Notes under the pieces: model-generated | What the model was told of the DNA's origin: nothing | Databases searched by the model: none | What the model saw: the letters and a program-made list of their open reading frames with translations, nothing else | Assembly: GCA_965215315.1 (NCBI GenBank) | Contig: CBDCDB010000008.1 | Location: 806,001-870,000 of the forward strand | DNA length: 64,000 bases | Source of the DNA: Truepera sp965215315 | GTDB taxonomy: Bacteria > Deinococcota > Deinococci > Deinococcales > Trueperaceae | Reading direction: 5' to 3' | Program-made: the position numbers and the translations under genes | Shown here: one piece after another, positions 49,912 to 58,476 of the stretch | How the letters are laid out: each line of letters starts with the position of its first letter | Numbering within the stretch: position 1 is the first letter of the stretch

Positions 49912-51363
49912 ATGTCAGACACCGCTTCAGCAACCCCACAAAGTTTATTTGAAAAGGTCTGGGACGCGCACAACGTTAAGAAGTTGGGGAACGGTCAAAC
50001 CCAGCTTTTTATCGGGACGCACCTGATTCACGAAGTTACCAGCCCGCAAGCGTTCGGAATGCTCCGCGACCTGAACCTCAAGGTTCGGCATCCCGAACGC
50101 ACCTTCGCTACGGTTGACCATATTGTGCCGACGGACACGAGGCTCGAGCCCTTTAGCGATCCTTTAGCCCAAGAGATGATCGAAGAACTCCGTAAAAACT
50201 GCGCCGAGTTCGGCGTGACAATGTTCGATACCGGCAGCGGCAAGCAGGGCATCGTTCACATGGTCGGGCCGGAACAGGGGATTACCCAACCGGGCATGAC
50301 GGTCGCGTGCGGCGACTCGCACACCTCGACGCACGGTGCGTTCGGGGCAATTGCTTTTGGTATCGGCACCTCTCAGGTGCGCGACGTTCTAGCAACCCAG
50401 ACGATAACGATGAGTAAACCTAAAGTCCGGCGGATCAACGTTGAGGGCACGCTCGAGCCGGGGGTTTATGCTAAAGACGTGATTTTGTATATCATTCGCA
50501 CGCTCGGCGTCAAAGGCGGCATCGGCTACGCTTACGAATACGGCGGCAGCGTGTTTGACGCCATGAGCATGGAAGAGCGGATGACGGTCTGCAATATGAG
50601 CATCGAAGGCGGCGCACGGTGCGGTTACGTCAACCCGGATGAGACGACCGCCGAGTACATCAAAGGTCGCCCCTACGCGCCCGCAGTGAGCAAGTGGGCA
50701 GAGGCCGAGGCCCGCTGGCTCGCTACCGCTTCAGATGAAGGTTGCCACTACGACGACACCGTGAACATCCGCGCTGAAGACATTGCGCCGACCGTCACCT
50801 GGGGCATCAATCCGGGTCAGGCTATCTTTATCGGTGAGACCGTCCCGACCGTCGAAGCTGCGCCGGAGGGCGAAAAGGCGAATATTGCCGAGGCGTTGGA
50901 GCACATGAAGCTGACTCCTGGCGCGCCGATAGCCGGAACCAAAATCAACGTCGCTTTTTTCGGGTCATGTACGAACGGGCGCATGTCAGACTTTATCGAG
51001 GCGGCAAAGTACCTCAAAGGGCATCAGGTTTCGCCCAACGTTAAAGCGATTGCCGTACCGGGGTCGCAGATCGTCAAGTATCAGTGCGAAGAGTTGGGCA
51101 TTGACAAAGTGTTTCGTGACGCCGGTTTCGAGTGGCGCGATGCGGGGTGCAGCATGTGCCTGGCGATGAACCCCGATAAACTCGTCGGGGACGAACTCTG
51201 CGCAAGTTCCAGCAACCGCAACTTCAAGGGGCGGCAGGGTAGTGTGACGGGGCGTACCATACTGATGAGTCCGGTGATGGTGATGGCGGCGGCGGTGACG
51301 GGAGAAGTGAGCGATGCCAGAAAAGTCTTCAAGCATCGGACCAGTGAACCCGTAACAAGCTAG
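49912..51363 (+). CDS. leuC: 3-isopropylmalate dehydratase, large subunit
   Basis: 483 residues. Aconitase-fold enzyme of leucine synthesis, with a 4Fe-4S cluster held by Cys in GSCTNGR (about 353) and CSMC (about 413 and 416). Other motifs: FATVDHIVPT, VACGDSHTSTHGAFG, GIGTSQVRDVLATQT. GAGAGG stands 5 nt ahead. Works with LeuD, encoded two genes further on. Controlled by the leader and terminator upstream. Confidence 0.97.
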   Translation: MSDTASATPQSLFEKVWDAHNVKKLGNGQTQLFIGTHLIHEVTSPQAFGMLRDLNLKVRHPERTFATVDHIVPTDTRLEPFSDPLAQEMIEELRKNCAEFGVTMFDTGSGKQGIVHMVGPEQGITQPGMTVACGDSHTSTHGAFGAIAFGIGTSQVRDVLATQTITMSKPKVRRINVEGTLEPGVYAKDVILYIIRTLGVKGGIGYAYEYGGSVFDAMSMEERMTVCNMSIEGGARCGYVNPDETTAEYIKGRPYAPAVSKWAEAEARWLATASDEGCHYDDTVNIRAEDIAPTVTWGINPGQAIFIGETVPTVEAAPEGEKANIAEALEHMKLTPGAPIAGTKINVAFFGSCTNGRMSDFIEAAKYLKGHQVSPNVKAIAVPGSQIVKYQCEELGIDKVFRDAGFEWRDAGCSMCLAMNPDKLVGDELCASSSNRNFKGRQGSVTGRTILMSPVMVMAAAVTGEVSDARKVFKHRTSEPVTS

Positions 51364-51369
51364 CTGACA

Positions 51370-51639
51370 ATGGGAAAGAGCCGCGCTATTCTTTTGGGAA
51401 CCGGGATTGCACTGATGATCATCGGGCTGTTTATTGCTGAAGGTTTTATCTTTGGCATAAGAGGAATTCTCATACCGTATGGTCTTACTGGCCCCAACCA
51501 GGGATTTTGCAGCGCGGTGTGGGCTTTGACCTGTAGTGTTGACGCCATCGTAGGAGCCTTTCTACTAGGACTTTCTCTTGTCATCTCGGCGCTTATCTGG
51601 TGGCTCGTCGCTATACGGCGAAGAAGACGTTTCGTATGA
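51370..51639 (+). CDS. Small membrane protein between leuC and leuD
   Basis: 89 residues, two membrane segments (AILLGTGIALMIIGLFIAEG and IVGAFLLGLSLVISALIWWL) and a basic C-terminus. Not recognised. 6 bp after leuC with no evident Shine–Dalgarno. Its TGA overlaps the ATG of the methyltransferase gene (ATGA), so the two are coupled. Confidence 0.65.
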   Translation: MGKSRAILLGTGIALMIIGLFIAEGFIFGIRGILIPYGLTGPNQGFCSAVWALTCSVDAIVGAFLLGLSLVISALIWWLVAIRRRRRFV

Positions 51640-52232
51640 CACACGCTCTCCGCCAAGAAGCAGAACAACTCGGTTTTACTCAAAGTTCAGACGACCTTAC
51701 GGGCAGCTTTTTAGCGACGCTCGCCTCGAGCAAACCCGGCGGGCGGTTTTTAGAACTCGGTACCGGTGTCGGCGCGGGGAGCGTGTGGCTTTTACGGGGA
51801 ATGGACGCGGCCTCGAGCCTCACCACCGCCGAAATAAATGCTGAACAGGTTGAGGTTGCCAAGAAACACTTAGGGCGCGACCCGCGTATTACGTTTTGGG
51901 TGGGGGATGGGCTCGAGTACCTGCAAAGAACACACGAACCGTTTGACTTTATCTTTGCGGACGCTGTGCCGGGAAAAATTAAGCATCCTGAGCTGGCTCT
52001 CGACCTCGTTGCGCCGGGCGGGTTTTACGTGGTGGACGACATGAAGCTCGGTTGGAAAGATAGGGATGAGCTAACCGACGCTGACGACTTTTTATTGGAA
52101 ATCTGGCATGGGCAACGGGCGCTGATGGCGTTGCTAGGGACAAGGGCAGACTTTCTCTGTACCCGTCTGGACTGGTCAACCGGTCTGATGATATGCACTA
52201 AACGTAAACAAGACATGCAAAAAGGAGTTTGA
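51636..52232 (+). CDS. SAM-dependent O-methyltransferase (class I)
   Basis: 198 residues. Rossmann methyltransferase: GGRFLELGTGVGAGSVWLL binds SAM; TTAEINAEQVEVAKKHL and DFIFADAVPG follow as in catechol-O-methyltransferase-like proteins. Substrate unknown. ATG 51636 is chosen for its 4-nt overlap with the previous gene; the frame extends 12 codons further up. It ends one base before leuD. Confidence 0.85.
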   Translation: MTHALRQEAEQLGFTQSSDDLTGSFLATLASSKPGGRFLELGTGVGAGSVWLLRGMDAASSLTTAEINAEQVEVAKKHLGRDPRITFWVGDGLEYLQRTHEPFDFIFADAVPGKIKHPELALDLVAPGGFYVVDDMKLGWKDRDELTDADDFLLEIWHGQRALMALLGTRADFLCTRLDWSTGLMICTKRKQDMQKGV

Positions 52233-52233
52233 G

Positions 52234-52830
52234 ATGGCTTTAGAAAAAATTGCTTCAGTGACCGGACGCGGCGTCTACATCGCTGGTGACGACATCGACA
52301 CCGACCGCATCATCCCCGCACGCTTTATGAAGTGCGTGACCTTCGACGACTTGGGCCAGTATATGTTTTATGACGTGCGCTTTGCTGAAGACGGCAGCGA
52401 AAAACCGCACGCCTTAAACGACCCACGCTTTGCCGGAGCCAGCATCCTTTTGTCCGGTGAGAACTTTGGCTGCGGCTCGTCCCGCGAGCACGCGCCACAA
52501 GCGATGTACCGTTTCGGCATCCGCGCCGTTATAGCTGAAAGTTTCGCTGAAATCTTTTTCGGCAACAGCACCACTTTGGGGATGCCCTGCGCCGAAGCGA
52601 CAGAAGCTCAGCTGACCGAGATAGCAGCAACTATCGACGCCGACCCGAATACGGAAGTCACGCTCGATGTGGAGAAAAGTACCGTTACGGTCGGAGATAA
52701 AGCCTTTGAAGTAACAATTCGGGAGAGTGCTCAAGAAGCGCTTTTGGCCGGGCGCTGGGATCCGATTGCCGAGCTTTTAGAGGCTGATGACGCCATCACG
52801 CAGACTGCGGCGCGTCTCCCCTACTTGTAA
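52234..52830 (+). CDS. leuD: 3-isopropylmalate dehydratase, small subunit
   Basis: 198 residues. The small swivel-domain subunit: GDDIDTDRIIPARFM, ENFGCGSSREHAPQ and ESFAEIFFGNSTTLG. Pairs with LeuC. AAAGGAG lies ahead of the ATG in the end of the methyltransferase gene. The genes leuA and leuB are not in the window. Confidence 0.97.
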   Translation: MALEKIASVTGRGVYIAGDDIDTDRIIPARFMKCVTFDDLGQYMFYDVRFAEDGSEKPHALNDPRFAGASILLSGENFGCGSSREHAPQAMYRFGIRAVIAESFAEIFFGNSTTLGMPCAEATEAQLTEIAATIDADPNTEVTLDVEKSTVTVGDKAFEVTIRESAQEALLAGRWDPIAELLEADDAITQTAARLPYL

Positions 52831-52861
52831 CTTATCGTCACCTAGATTTCGGAGGCAGTTC

Positions 52862-53422
52862 GTGGGAAAGCAGTTCGGCAGCATAAGCGCACAACACCGG
52901 GAGTTTATCGAAGCTCAAAAGCTCTTTTTTGTTGCGACAGCAGCGAAAAACGGGCGTGTCAACGTCTCGCCCAAAGGTCTAGATTCGCTCCGGGTTTTAG
53001 ACGCGCAGACGGTGGTGTGGCTCAACGGCACCGGCAGCGGCAACGAGACCGCGGCGCACTTGCTCGACAACCCGCGGATGACGCTGATGTTTTGCACGTT
53101 TGAGGGTAGCCCGCTCATCTTGCGGCTTTACGGCGACGCTGAGGTGTTTCATCCGCGTGACCCGGAGTGGGAGGGCTACACCGAAATGTTCACACCGCTG
53201 GAAAGCTCGAGACAAATCTTCAAACTCCACGTGGACTTGGTACAAACCTCATGCGGCTTCGGCGTCCCACTGTTCGACTACCGAGAAGACCGCGAGCTGA
53301 TGCACACCTGGGCCGAGAAAAAGGGTGAAGACGGCATCCGGAACTACTGGGAAGAGAAAAATCAGCAGAGTCTGGACGGGCGTCCAACGCATATTTTTGG
53401 GGTCGGTGCAGCGGACGATTAG
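52862..53422 (+). CDS. Pyridoxamine 5'-phosphate oxidase-family protein
   Basis: 186 residues. FMN-binding split barrel: KLFFVATAAKNGRVNVSPKGLDSLRVL, TVVWLNGTGSGNETAAHL and MTLMFCTFEGSPLILRLYG. Members bind FMN, heme or related ligands; the substrate here is unknown. GTG 52862 is preceded by GGAGG at 6 nt; the open frame further up overlaps leuD and is not used. Confidence 0.85.
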   Translation: MGKQFGSISAQHREFIEAQKLFFVATAAKNGRVNVSPKGLDSLRVLDAQTVVWLNGTGSGNETAAHLLDNPRMTLMFCTFEGSPLILRLYGDAEVFHPRDPEWEGYTEMFTPLESSRQIFKLHVDLVQTSCGFGVPLFDYREDRELMHTWAEKKGEDGIRNYWEEKNQQSLDGRPTHIFGVGAADD

Positions 53423-53456
53423 GGCAAAATCCGCAAGGGTTCGTTATACCTGAGCT

Positions 53457-54122
53457 TTAGCTTGCTTTGGCTGAACCCCTACGAAACCGCTGTTCCATCG
53501 TCTTTTGAAACGTCGCTGAGTCGTTGACGTGAGGAAACGGTGTTTCCGGGACGGGCACCTCTAAAAAGCGGCAGAGCGGTTCCCAGCCCTCTTTAACCTC
53601 GTAAACGAGCAGCTTTTCAGGCGGTACGGTGCGTTTGACCTCTTCGATGTGCCGTTCAAAAACCGCCGTAGCGTGCGCTTTGTCGTGTTCTCTGCCGCCG
53701 AACGTTCTTCTGGGAATCAGCCGAATCACGACCCACAGCGAACGCCACATCCGGGGCGTGGTGAGCAGCTGAAAAAGCTGTCTCGGCCCACCGCGTGACG
53801 CTGAGAAGATGGTTTCGCTCGCACTCTTGTACCAGCGTTCGGGGTCACGGACGCTCAAAACGACCTTGGCATCCGGATACTGCGCCATCAGCTCCTGATA
53901 AAAAGTGCAACCGGGCCAGTCCACGGTTGCCTGATAGCCTTCAAACAGTTCGTCCCACGCGACCTTTTTGCCCCGTAACGCGGCGTCCCAGTAACGCGCG
54001 TGTTCGGGATGTTCCATAAACTCGAACATGTGGTAGCACGTGCTGAAACCGAGGGTCTCGAGCCCCTCTTTCAGGGACGCCGTACCCGTTCTGCTGAACC
54101 CTGCACCGATAACTTTAACCAT
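53457..54122 (-). CDS. Sulfotransferase-like P-loop protein
   Basis: 221 residues. GAGFSRTGTASLKEGLETLGF is the PAPS-binding 5'-phosphosulfate loop, and VLSVRDPERWYKSA the 3' phosphate motif, as in the Sulfotransfer_4 family. Substrate unknown. Minus-strand ATG 54122; TAAAGT lies directly before it, so the promoter spacing is unlike that of the other leaderless genes. It is divergent from the GNAT gene. Confidence 0.85.
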   Translation of the reverse strand: MVKVIGAGFSRTGTASLKEGLETLGFSTCYHMFEFMEHPEHARYWDAALRGKKVAWDELFEGYQATVDWPGCTFYQELMAQYPDAKVVLSVRDPERWYKSASETIFSASRGGPRQLFQLLTTPRMWRSLWVVIRLIPRRTFGGREHDKAHATAVFERHIEEVKRTVPPEKLLVYEVKEGWEPLCRFLEVPVPETPFPHVNDSATFQKTMEQRFRRGSAKAS

Positions 54123-54189
54123 ACTTTAAGTGTGTACCGACCGGCACGCCCGCGTTTGGGTGTGCGCTACGCTTGGGGTTCATAACGTT

Positions 54190-54195
54190 TAGATT
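54190..54195 (+). promoter_or_regulatory. -10 box (TAGATT) of the 54202 gene
   Basis: TANNNT box 6 nt before ATG 54202; no Shine–Dalgarno. Confidence 0.55.
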
Positions 54196-54201
54196 AGGGT
54201 T

Positions 54202-54774
54202 ATGCCCGAACTTATCCCCGGTTACAGCTACCAACAAATGACACGTGATGAGCTTCTCCCCTACATCCAGGACCATCAGGCAACTATCTTCGCTGAACAG
54301 GGGCACTTAGATTCCCTTTACGCCCTTCCAGAAACTGAACAGGGCGCACTCGATACCTTAGGAGAGAGACTATCCGGGCGCTACCGTCTCGGTTTCGGTA
54401 TCTTTCAGGGTGAAGCGTTTGTCGGCTGGCATTTAGGGCAACAAACGCTGGCGGGTATCTTTGAGATGATGCGAACAGGTATCACGCAAAAACACCAGGG
54501 TCGGGGCCTCTATACTGCGCTGTTGCCTATCATCCTTAAACAGCTCAAGAACGACGGTTTTCAAATCGTTGTCAGTCACCATAATTTAACCAACAACGCC
54601 GTTATCATCCCCAAACTCAAAGCAGGGTTCGTCATAAGCGGCTTCAAGGCTGACGACCGTTTCGGCACCCTCGTACAGCTCTCGTACTACTTCAACCCGC
54701 TCCGCCGTAAAATGCTAGACGTGCGGGTCGGACAGCGTAGACCGGACGAAGAGGTAAAAAAGCTTCTATTTTAG
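54202..54774 (+). CDS. GNAT-family acetyltransferase
   Basis: 190 residues. Acetyl-CoA site in MRTGITQKHQGRGLYTALLP (the Q/RxxGxG/A loop as QGRGLY), with NNAVIIPKLKAGFVISGF behind it. Substrate unknown. Leaderless start. It stands alone between the sulfotransferase-like gene and pepF; pepF has its own -10 box. Confidence 0.85.
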   Translation: MPELIPGYSYQQMTRDELLPYIQDHQATIFAEQGHLDSLYALPETEQGALDTLGERLSGRYRLGFGIFQGEAFVGWHLGQQTLAGIFEMMRTGITQKHQGRGLYTALLPIILKQLKNDGFQIVVSHHNLTNNAVIIPKLKAGFVISGFKADDRFGTLVQLSYYFNPLRRKMLDVRVGQRRPDEEVKKLLF

Positions 54775-54778
54775 GTGA

Positions 54779-54784
54779 TAAAGT
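54779..54784 (+). promoter_or_regulatory. -10 box (TAAAGT) of pepF
   Basis: TANNNT box 6 nt before ATG 54791; no Shine–Dalgarno. Confidence 0.55.
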
Positions 54785-54790
54785 TAACCT

Positions 54791-56617
54791 ATGAGCCAAA
54801 CTGTCCCCCTTCCCCACTGGCAACTGACCTCGATTTTTCCGGGCTTGGATTCGGCTGAGTTTAATGAGGCTAAGGACGAGCTGAAGGTGAGGCTCGAGTC
54901 CCTCACTCAGTTGATGGACGACCGTAAAGTCGGCGCACAGGGAGGTGCTCTTGTCACTCCTGAAACCGCCACGTTGTTTGACACCCTAATTGAGCGTTAT
55001 AACGACCTCTGTACCCGCTTTAGCACCGTGGTTCCTTACCTCAAAGGTTTTACTACAACAGACGCGTTTAATGACCGGGCGCAAGCGGAATTGTCGGCGC
55101 TGGCACCGCTCACCAGCAGATTGAGCTTTCTCGGTGTGCGGCTGACAGCGTGGATTGGGGCGCTCGACGCCGAAGCGCTAATTGATGCGTCTGAGGTCGC
55201 CAAAGCGCACAGCTATCTGGTACGCCGCAGCCGTGAGGAAGCGCAGCACCTGATGGGCGAACCCTCCGAAGAACTCCTCTCAGCGCTATCTTCAAGCAGC
55301 GGGCAAGCGTGGGCGAAACTGCACGGCGACCTGAGCAGCCGCACGACCATCAGAAAGACCCTGCCGGGGCGTGACGAGGCCGAATACCCGCTGACCGAAC
55401 TCCGCAACTTGCAAAGTGACGGCGACCCCGACGTGCGTAAGGCCGCGTATGAAGCGGAACTCGAGCTCCTCACCCAAAATGTCGTCGCCTACGCCGCCGC
55501 GATGAACAGCATCAAGGCGCAGGTCAACGAGACGACGCAGCGGCGCGGCTGGGACACAGCGCTGGACGAAGCGCTCTTTAGCAGCCACATTACCGGTAAA
55601 AGTCTCGAGGCGATGCAGAGCGCGTGCCGCGAACAGTTTCCGGTTTTTCGGCGTTACCTAAAGGCTAAAGCCAAGTTTTTAGGTAAGGATACGCTGGCCT
55701 GGTACGACCTGCTGGCCCCGGTTACGGTCGGAACGCCGCGCAGCTTTTCGTGGGCCGATACCACTGAGTTCGTCACCGAAGTGTTTGGCAGCTATTCGCC
55801 CAAACTTGCGGCGTTTGCCCAAAAAACGTTCGATGAAGGCTGGCACGACGTCCCGCCGCGCAAAGGCAAGCGCAGCGGCGCGTTCTGTATGAGCGTCCGG
55901 GGCGTAAAGGAATCGCGGATTATGCACAATTTCGGTAGTGGTTTGGATGATGTATTTACCGCCGCACACGAACTCGGTCACGCCTATCACAACCTCTGCA
56001 TCTTTGAGGCGGGGCGCACACCACTGCAAAACGATACCCCGATGACCCTTGCTGAAACCGCCAGCATCTTTTGTGAAACGGTCGTTACGAACGCACTTCT
56101 GAGGCGCGCTGACGAGGCTGAGAAGCTGGCGATTTTAGAGCAAGACCTTCTGGGCAGCACGCAGCTGGTAGTTGACATTGACTCACGGTTTCGTTTCGAG
56201 CAAGCCGTGTTTGAACGTCGGCGTGAACGCGAATTGTCGGTAGACGAACTCAACGCGCTGATGCTAAACGCGCAAGCCGAAACGTATGGCGACGCCCTCG
56301 AGTCAGACACCCGTCACCCCATGATGTGGGCGCAAAAAGGTCACTACTACAGCACCGGGCGGAGTTTTTACAACTTTCCCTACACCTTTGGCTACCTGTT
56401 CGGTTTGGGGCTTTACGCGCAGTATCAGGAAGAGCCTGAAGGCTGGCACGCACGCTATGACGAACTGCTCTCTAAAACCGGCATGAACGACGCCGCGCCG
56501 CTCGCCGCCGAGTTTGGGATTGACCTCGAGAGTGTGGACTTTTGGCGTAAGAGTCTCGAGATTGCCGAAGGGCGCGTGGCGGAATATGAAGCATTGGTCG
56601 AACGGTTTACGCTTTAA
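54791..56617 (+). CDS. pepF: M3-family oligoendopeptidase F
   Basis: 608 residues. Zinc metallopeptidase with HELGHAYHN (HExxH) near residue 394 and the third ligand in MTLAETASIFCET. Cleaves short peptides in the cytoplasm. N-terminal helical half typical of PepF. The ATG follows TAAAGT by 6 nt and is probably leaderless. The next gene starts 2 nt after its stop, so these two are an operon, with the tandem GNAT gene third. Confidence 0.94.
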   Translation: MSQTVPLPHWQLTSIFPGLDSAEFNEAKDELKVRLESLTQLMDDRKVGAQGGALVTPETATLFDTLIERYNDLCTRFSTVVPYLKGFTTTDAFNDRAQAELSALAPLTSRLSFLGVRLTAWIGALDAEALIDASEVAKAHSYLVRRSREEAQHLMGEPSEELLSALSSSSGQAWAKLHGDLSSRTTIRKTLPGRDEAEYPLTELRNLQSDGDPDVRKAAYEAELELLTQNVVAYAAAMNSIKAQVNETTQRRGWDTALDEALFSSHITGKSLEAMQSACREQFPVFRRYLKAKAKFLGKDTLAWYDLLAPVTVGTPRSFSWADTTEFVTEVFGSYSPKLAAFAQKTFDEGWHDVPPRKGKRSGAFCMSVRGVKESRIMHNFGSGLDDVFTAAHELGHAYHNLCIFEAGRTPLQNDTPMTLAETASIFCETVVTNALLRRADEAEKLAILEQDLLGSTQLVVDIDSRFRFEQAVFERRRERELSVDELNALMLNAQAETYGDALESDTRHPMMWAQKGHYYSTGRSFYNFPYTFGYLFGLGLYAQYQEEPEGWHARYDELLSKTGMNDAAPLAAEFGIDLESVDFWRKSLEIAEGRVAEYEALVERFTL

Positions 56618-56619
56618 GG

Positions 56620-57372
56620 ATGCATGAGGACGACTGGACGCCGTTAGCAGGGGGCAACGTCAACATTGTGGCGCAGCAAGGTGAGGTGGTCAGGCGACAG
56701 CTGAGTGCGGCGAGTCCGGCGGTACATGAGCTGCTCGAGTACCTCGGGGCGCAGAACGTACCCCTTGTTCCAAGTCTGCAAGGAAGGGACGAGAAGCACG
56801 AATATCTGAGTTTTCTCCCCGGTGAGGCCGTCTTTCGTCCCTGGCCCGCTGCGGTTCTAAATGACGCATGGCTGGCTGAACTGGGCGCATGGTTGCGAAC
56901 GTATCACAGCGCGGTACGCGGGTTTTGGATTGGGGGCACGTTCCTCTGGGGGCCAACCGAACCCACACCGGAGATGATCGTTTGTCACGGCGATTTGGGG
57001 CCGTGGAACTGTTTGCATCAGGGCGGAAAACTTTCAGGCGTGATCGACTGGGATTCGGCGCGGTACGGGAGTCCTCTCGACGACGTTGCGGAGTTAGCGC
57101 TCGAGGCCGTCCCGCTCCACAACCGTCTAAAAAATACGTCAGGTGAAGTCTCAAAAAGTGTGCTTTCAGCTAGGCTTAGCGCCTTTTGTCAGGCTTACGG
57201 CGTTCCGGTGCAGGAAGTGCTGAACCATATTCCCACCTATTTGCAGATGGTTATAAACGATACGCGTGAACTGTCAGTCCGGGGCACAGAACCTTTTGCG
57301 GCGTTTGAACGGGGCGGTATCGTGAGTGAACTCGAGACCGACCTGAACGATTACCGGCGCGTCTGGGGTTGA
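56620..57372 (+). CDS. APH-family phosphotransferase
   Basis: 250 residues. Small kinase fold with IVCHGDLGPWNCL (catalytic loop) and KLSGVIDWDSARYGSPLDD (metal site). The N-terminal lobe is short: LAGGNVNIVAQQGEVVRRQ, as in the choline/aminoglycoside kinase group. Substrate unknown; resistance not shown. ATG 56620 lies 2 nt after the pepF stop and the 3' end meets the next gene in TGATG form. Confidence 0.85.
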   Translation: MHEDDWTPLAGGNVNIVAQQGEVVRRQLSAASPAVHELLEYLGAQNVPLVPSLQGRDEKHEYLSFLPGEAVFRPWPAAVLNDAWLAELGAWLRTYHSAVRGFWIGGTFLWGPTEPTPEMIVCHGDLGPWNCLHQGGKLSGVIDWDSARYGSPLDDVAELALEAVPLHNRLKNTSGEVSKSVLSARLSAFCQAYGVPVQEVLNHIPTYLQMVINDTRELSVRGTEPFAAFERGGIVSELETDLNDYRRVWG

Positions 57373-57373
57373 T

Positions 57374-58468
57374 GTGGCGCTCGGGAAACCCACCCTCAGG
57401 GGCGAAAATGTCATCCTACGGCCTCTTACCGAAGGGGACGCCGAAGCCGTTTTCGCGGGCCTCGGCGACGAAGAATCCATAAGGCTGACCGGGACGCAAG
57501 CGGTGTTTACCTTGGAACAAGTTCAGGCGTTTTGTGCGCGTGTCACGGACGCCGACGACCGGCTGGACTACGCCATCACCCTGCCGGACGACCCGCGCTA
57601 CCGGGGCGAAGTGGTCTTAAACGACATTGACTGGACGAACAAATCGGCCAACTTTCGTATCGCTATCAGTAGCGCAGAAAACCGGGAAAAAGGTTACGGC
57701 ACGGCGGCAGCGCGGCTGATTTTACGGCACGCATTTGATGTTTTACGGCTTCACCGAATTGAGCTGAGCGTGTTCGGCTTTAATCCACGCGCGCGGCATG
57801 TTTACAAAAAACTGGGTTTTGTGCGGGAGGGCGTTTTACGGGACGCGCTGCTCTGGGAAGGCGAGTACTACAGTTCTATTCAGATGAGTTTGTTGGAACC
57901 CGACTACCGGGCCAGACAAGCCCGTAAAACGTTTGAAGCTATCGAAACAGAACGCCTGATTATTCGGCGTCTACGGGACGATGATTTAGAAACGCTCGTC
58001 ACGTACCGCAACCTGCCGGAAGTCGCGCGGTGGCAGCTTTGGGACGGTTACACTGCCGAAGAAGCGCGGGAGCTTATCAACGATTGCAACGTGACTGAGC
58101 CGTTTACGGCGGGCGGCTGGTTTCAGTTCGGCGTCGCGCTCAAAACGACCGACGAGCTTGTCGGCGATCTTTACCTGAGGATGGACGAGGCGGGTGAGCA
58201 AGCCGAAATCGGCTATACTTTTGCTCCAAAGTTTCAGGGGCAGGGTTTGGCGACCGAAGCGGTCAGGGCGCTCCTCCATCACGCATTTACCGCCAGAGGC
58301 TTGCACCGCATTTACGGCGTGAGCGACCCGCGGCACACGGCCTCGAAAAACCTGCTGAAGCGGGTAGGTATGCGGCAAGAAGCGCACTACCGGGAAAACT
58401 TGTGGTTCAAGGGTGAATGGGCCGATGACGTGGTGTACGCAGTTTTAGCGCGTGAATGGCCCGGTTGA
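57374..58468 (+). CDS. Tandem GNAT acetyltransferase (two RimJ/RimL-like domains)
   Basis: 364 residues, two GNAT domains of about 180 residues. First: LRGENVILRPLTEGDAEAVF, REKGYGTAAARLILRHAF and LHRIELSVFGFNPRARHVYKKLGF. Second: ERLIIRRLRDDDLETLV, GYTFAPKFQGQGLATEAVRALL and LHRIYGVSDPRHTASKNLLKRVG. Such doubles may acetylate N-termini or antibiotics. GTG 57374 overlaps the previous stop. The two domains differ enough to have separate substrates. Confidence 0.88.
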   Translation: MALGKPTLRGENVILRPLTEGDAEAVFAGLGDEESIRLTGTQAVFTLEQVQAFCARVTDADDRLDYAITLPDDPRYRGEVVLNDIDWTNKSANFRIAISSAENREKGYGTAAARLILRHAFDVLRLHRIELSVFGFNPRARHVYKKLGFVREGVLRDALLWEGEYYSSIQMSLLEPDYRARQARKTFEAIETERLIIRRLRDDDLETLVTYRNLPEVARWQLWDGYTAEEARELINDCNVTEPFTAGGWFQFGVALKTTDELVGDLYLRMDEAGEQAEIGYTFAPKFQGQGLATEAVRALLHHAFTARGLHRIYGVSDPRHTASKNLLKRVGMRQEAHYRENLWFKGEWADDVVYAVLAREWPG

Positions 58469-58476
58469 CCAACTAG

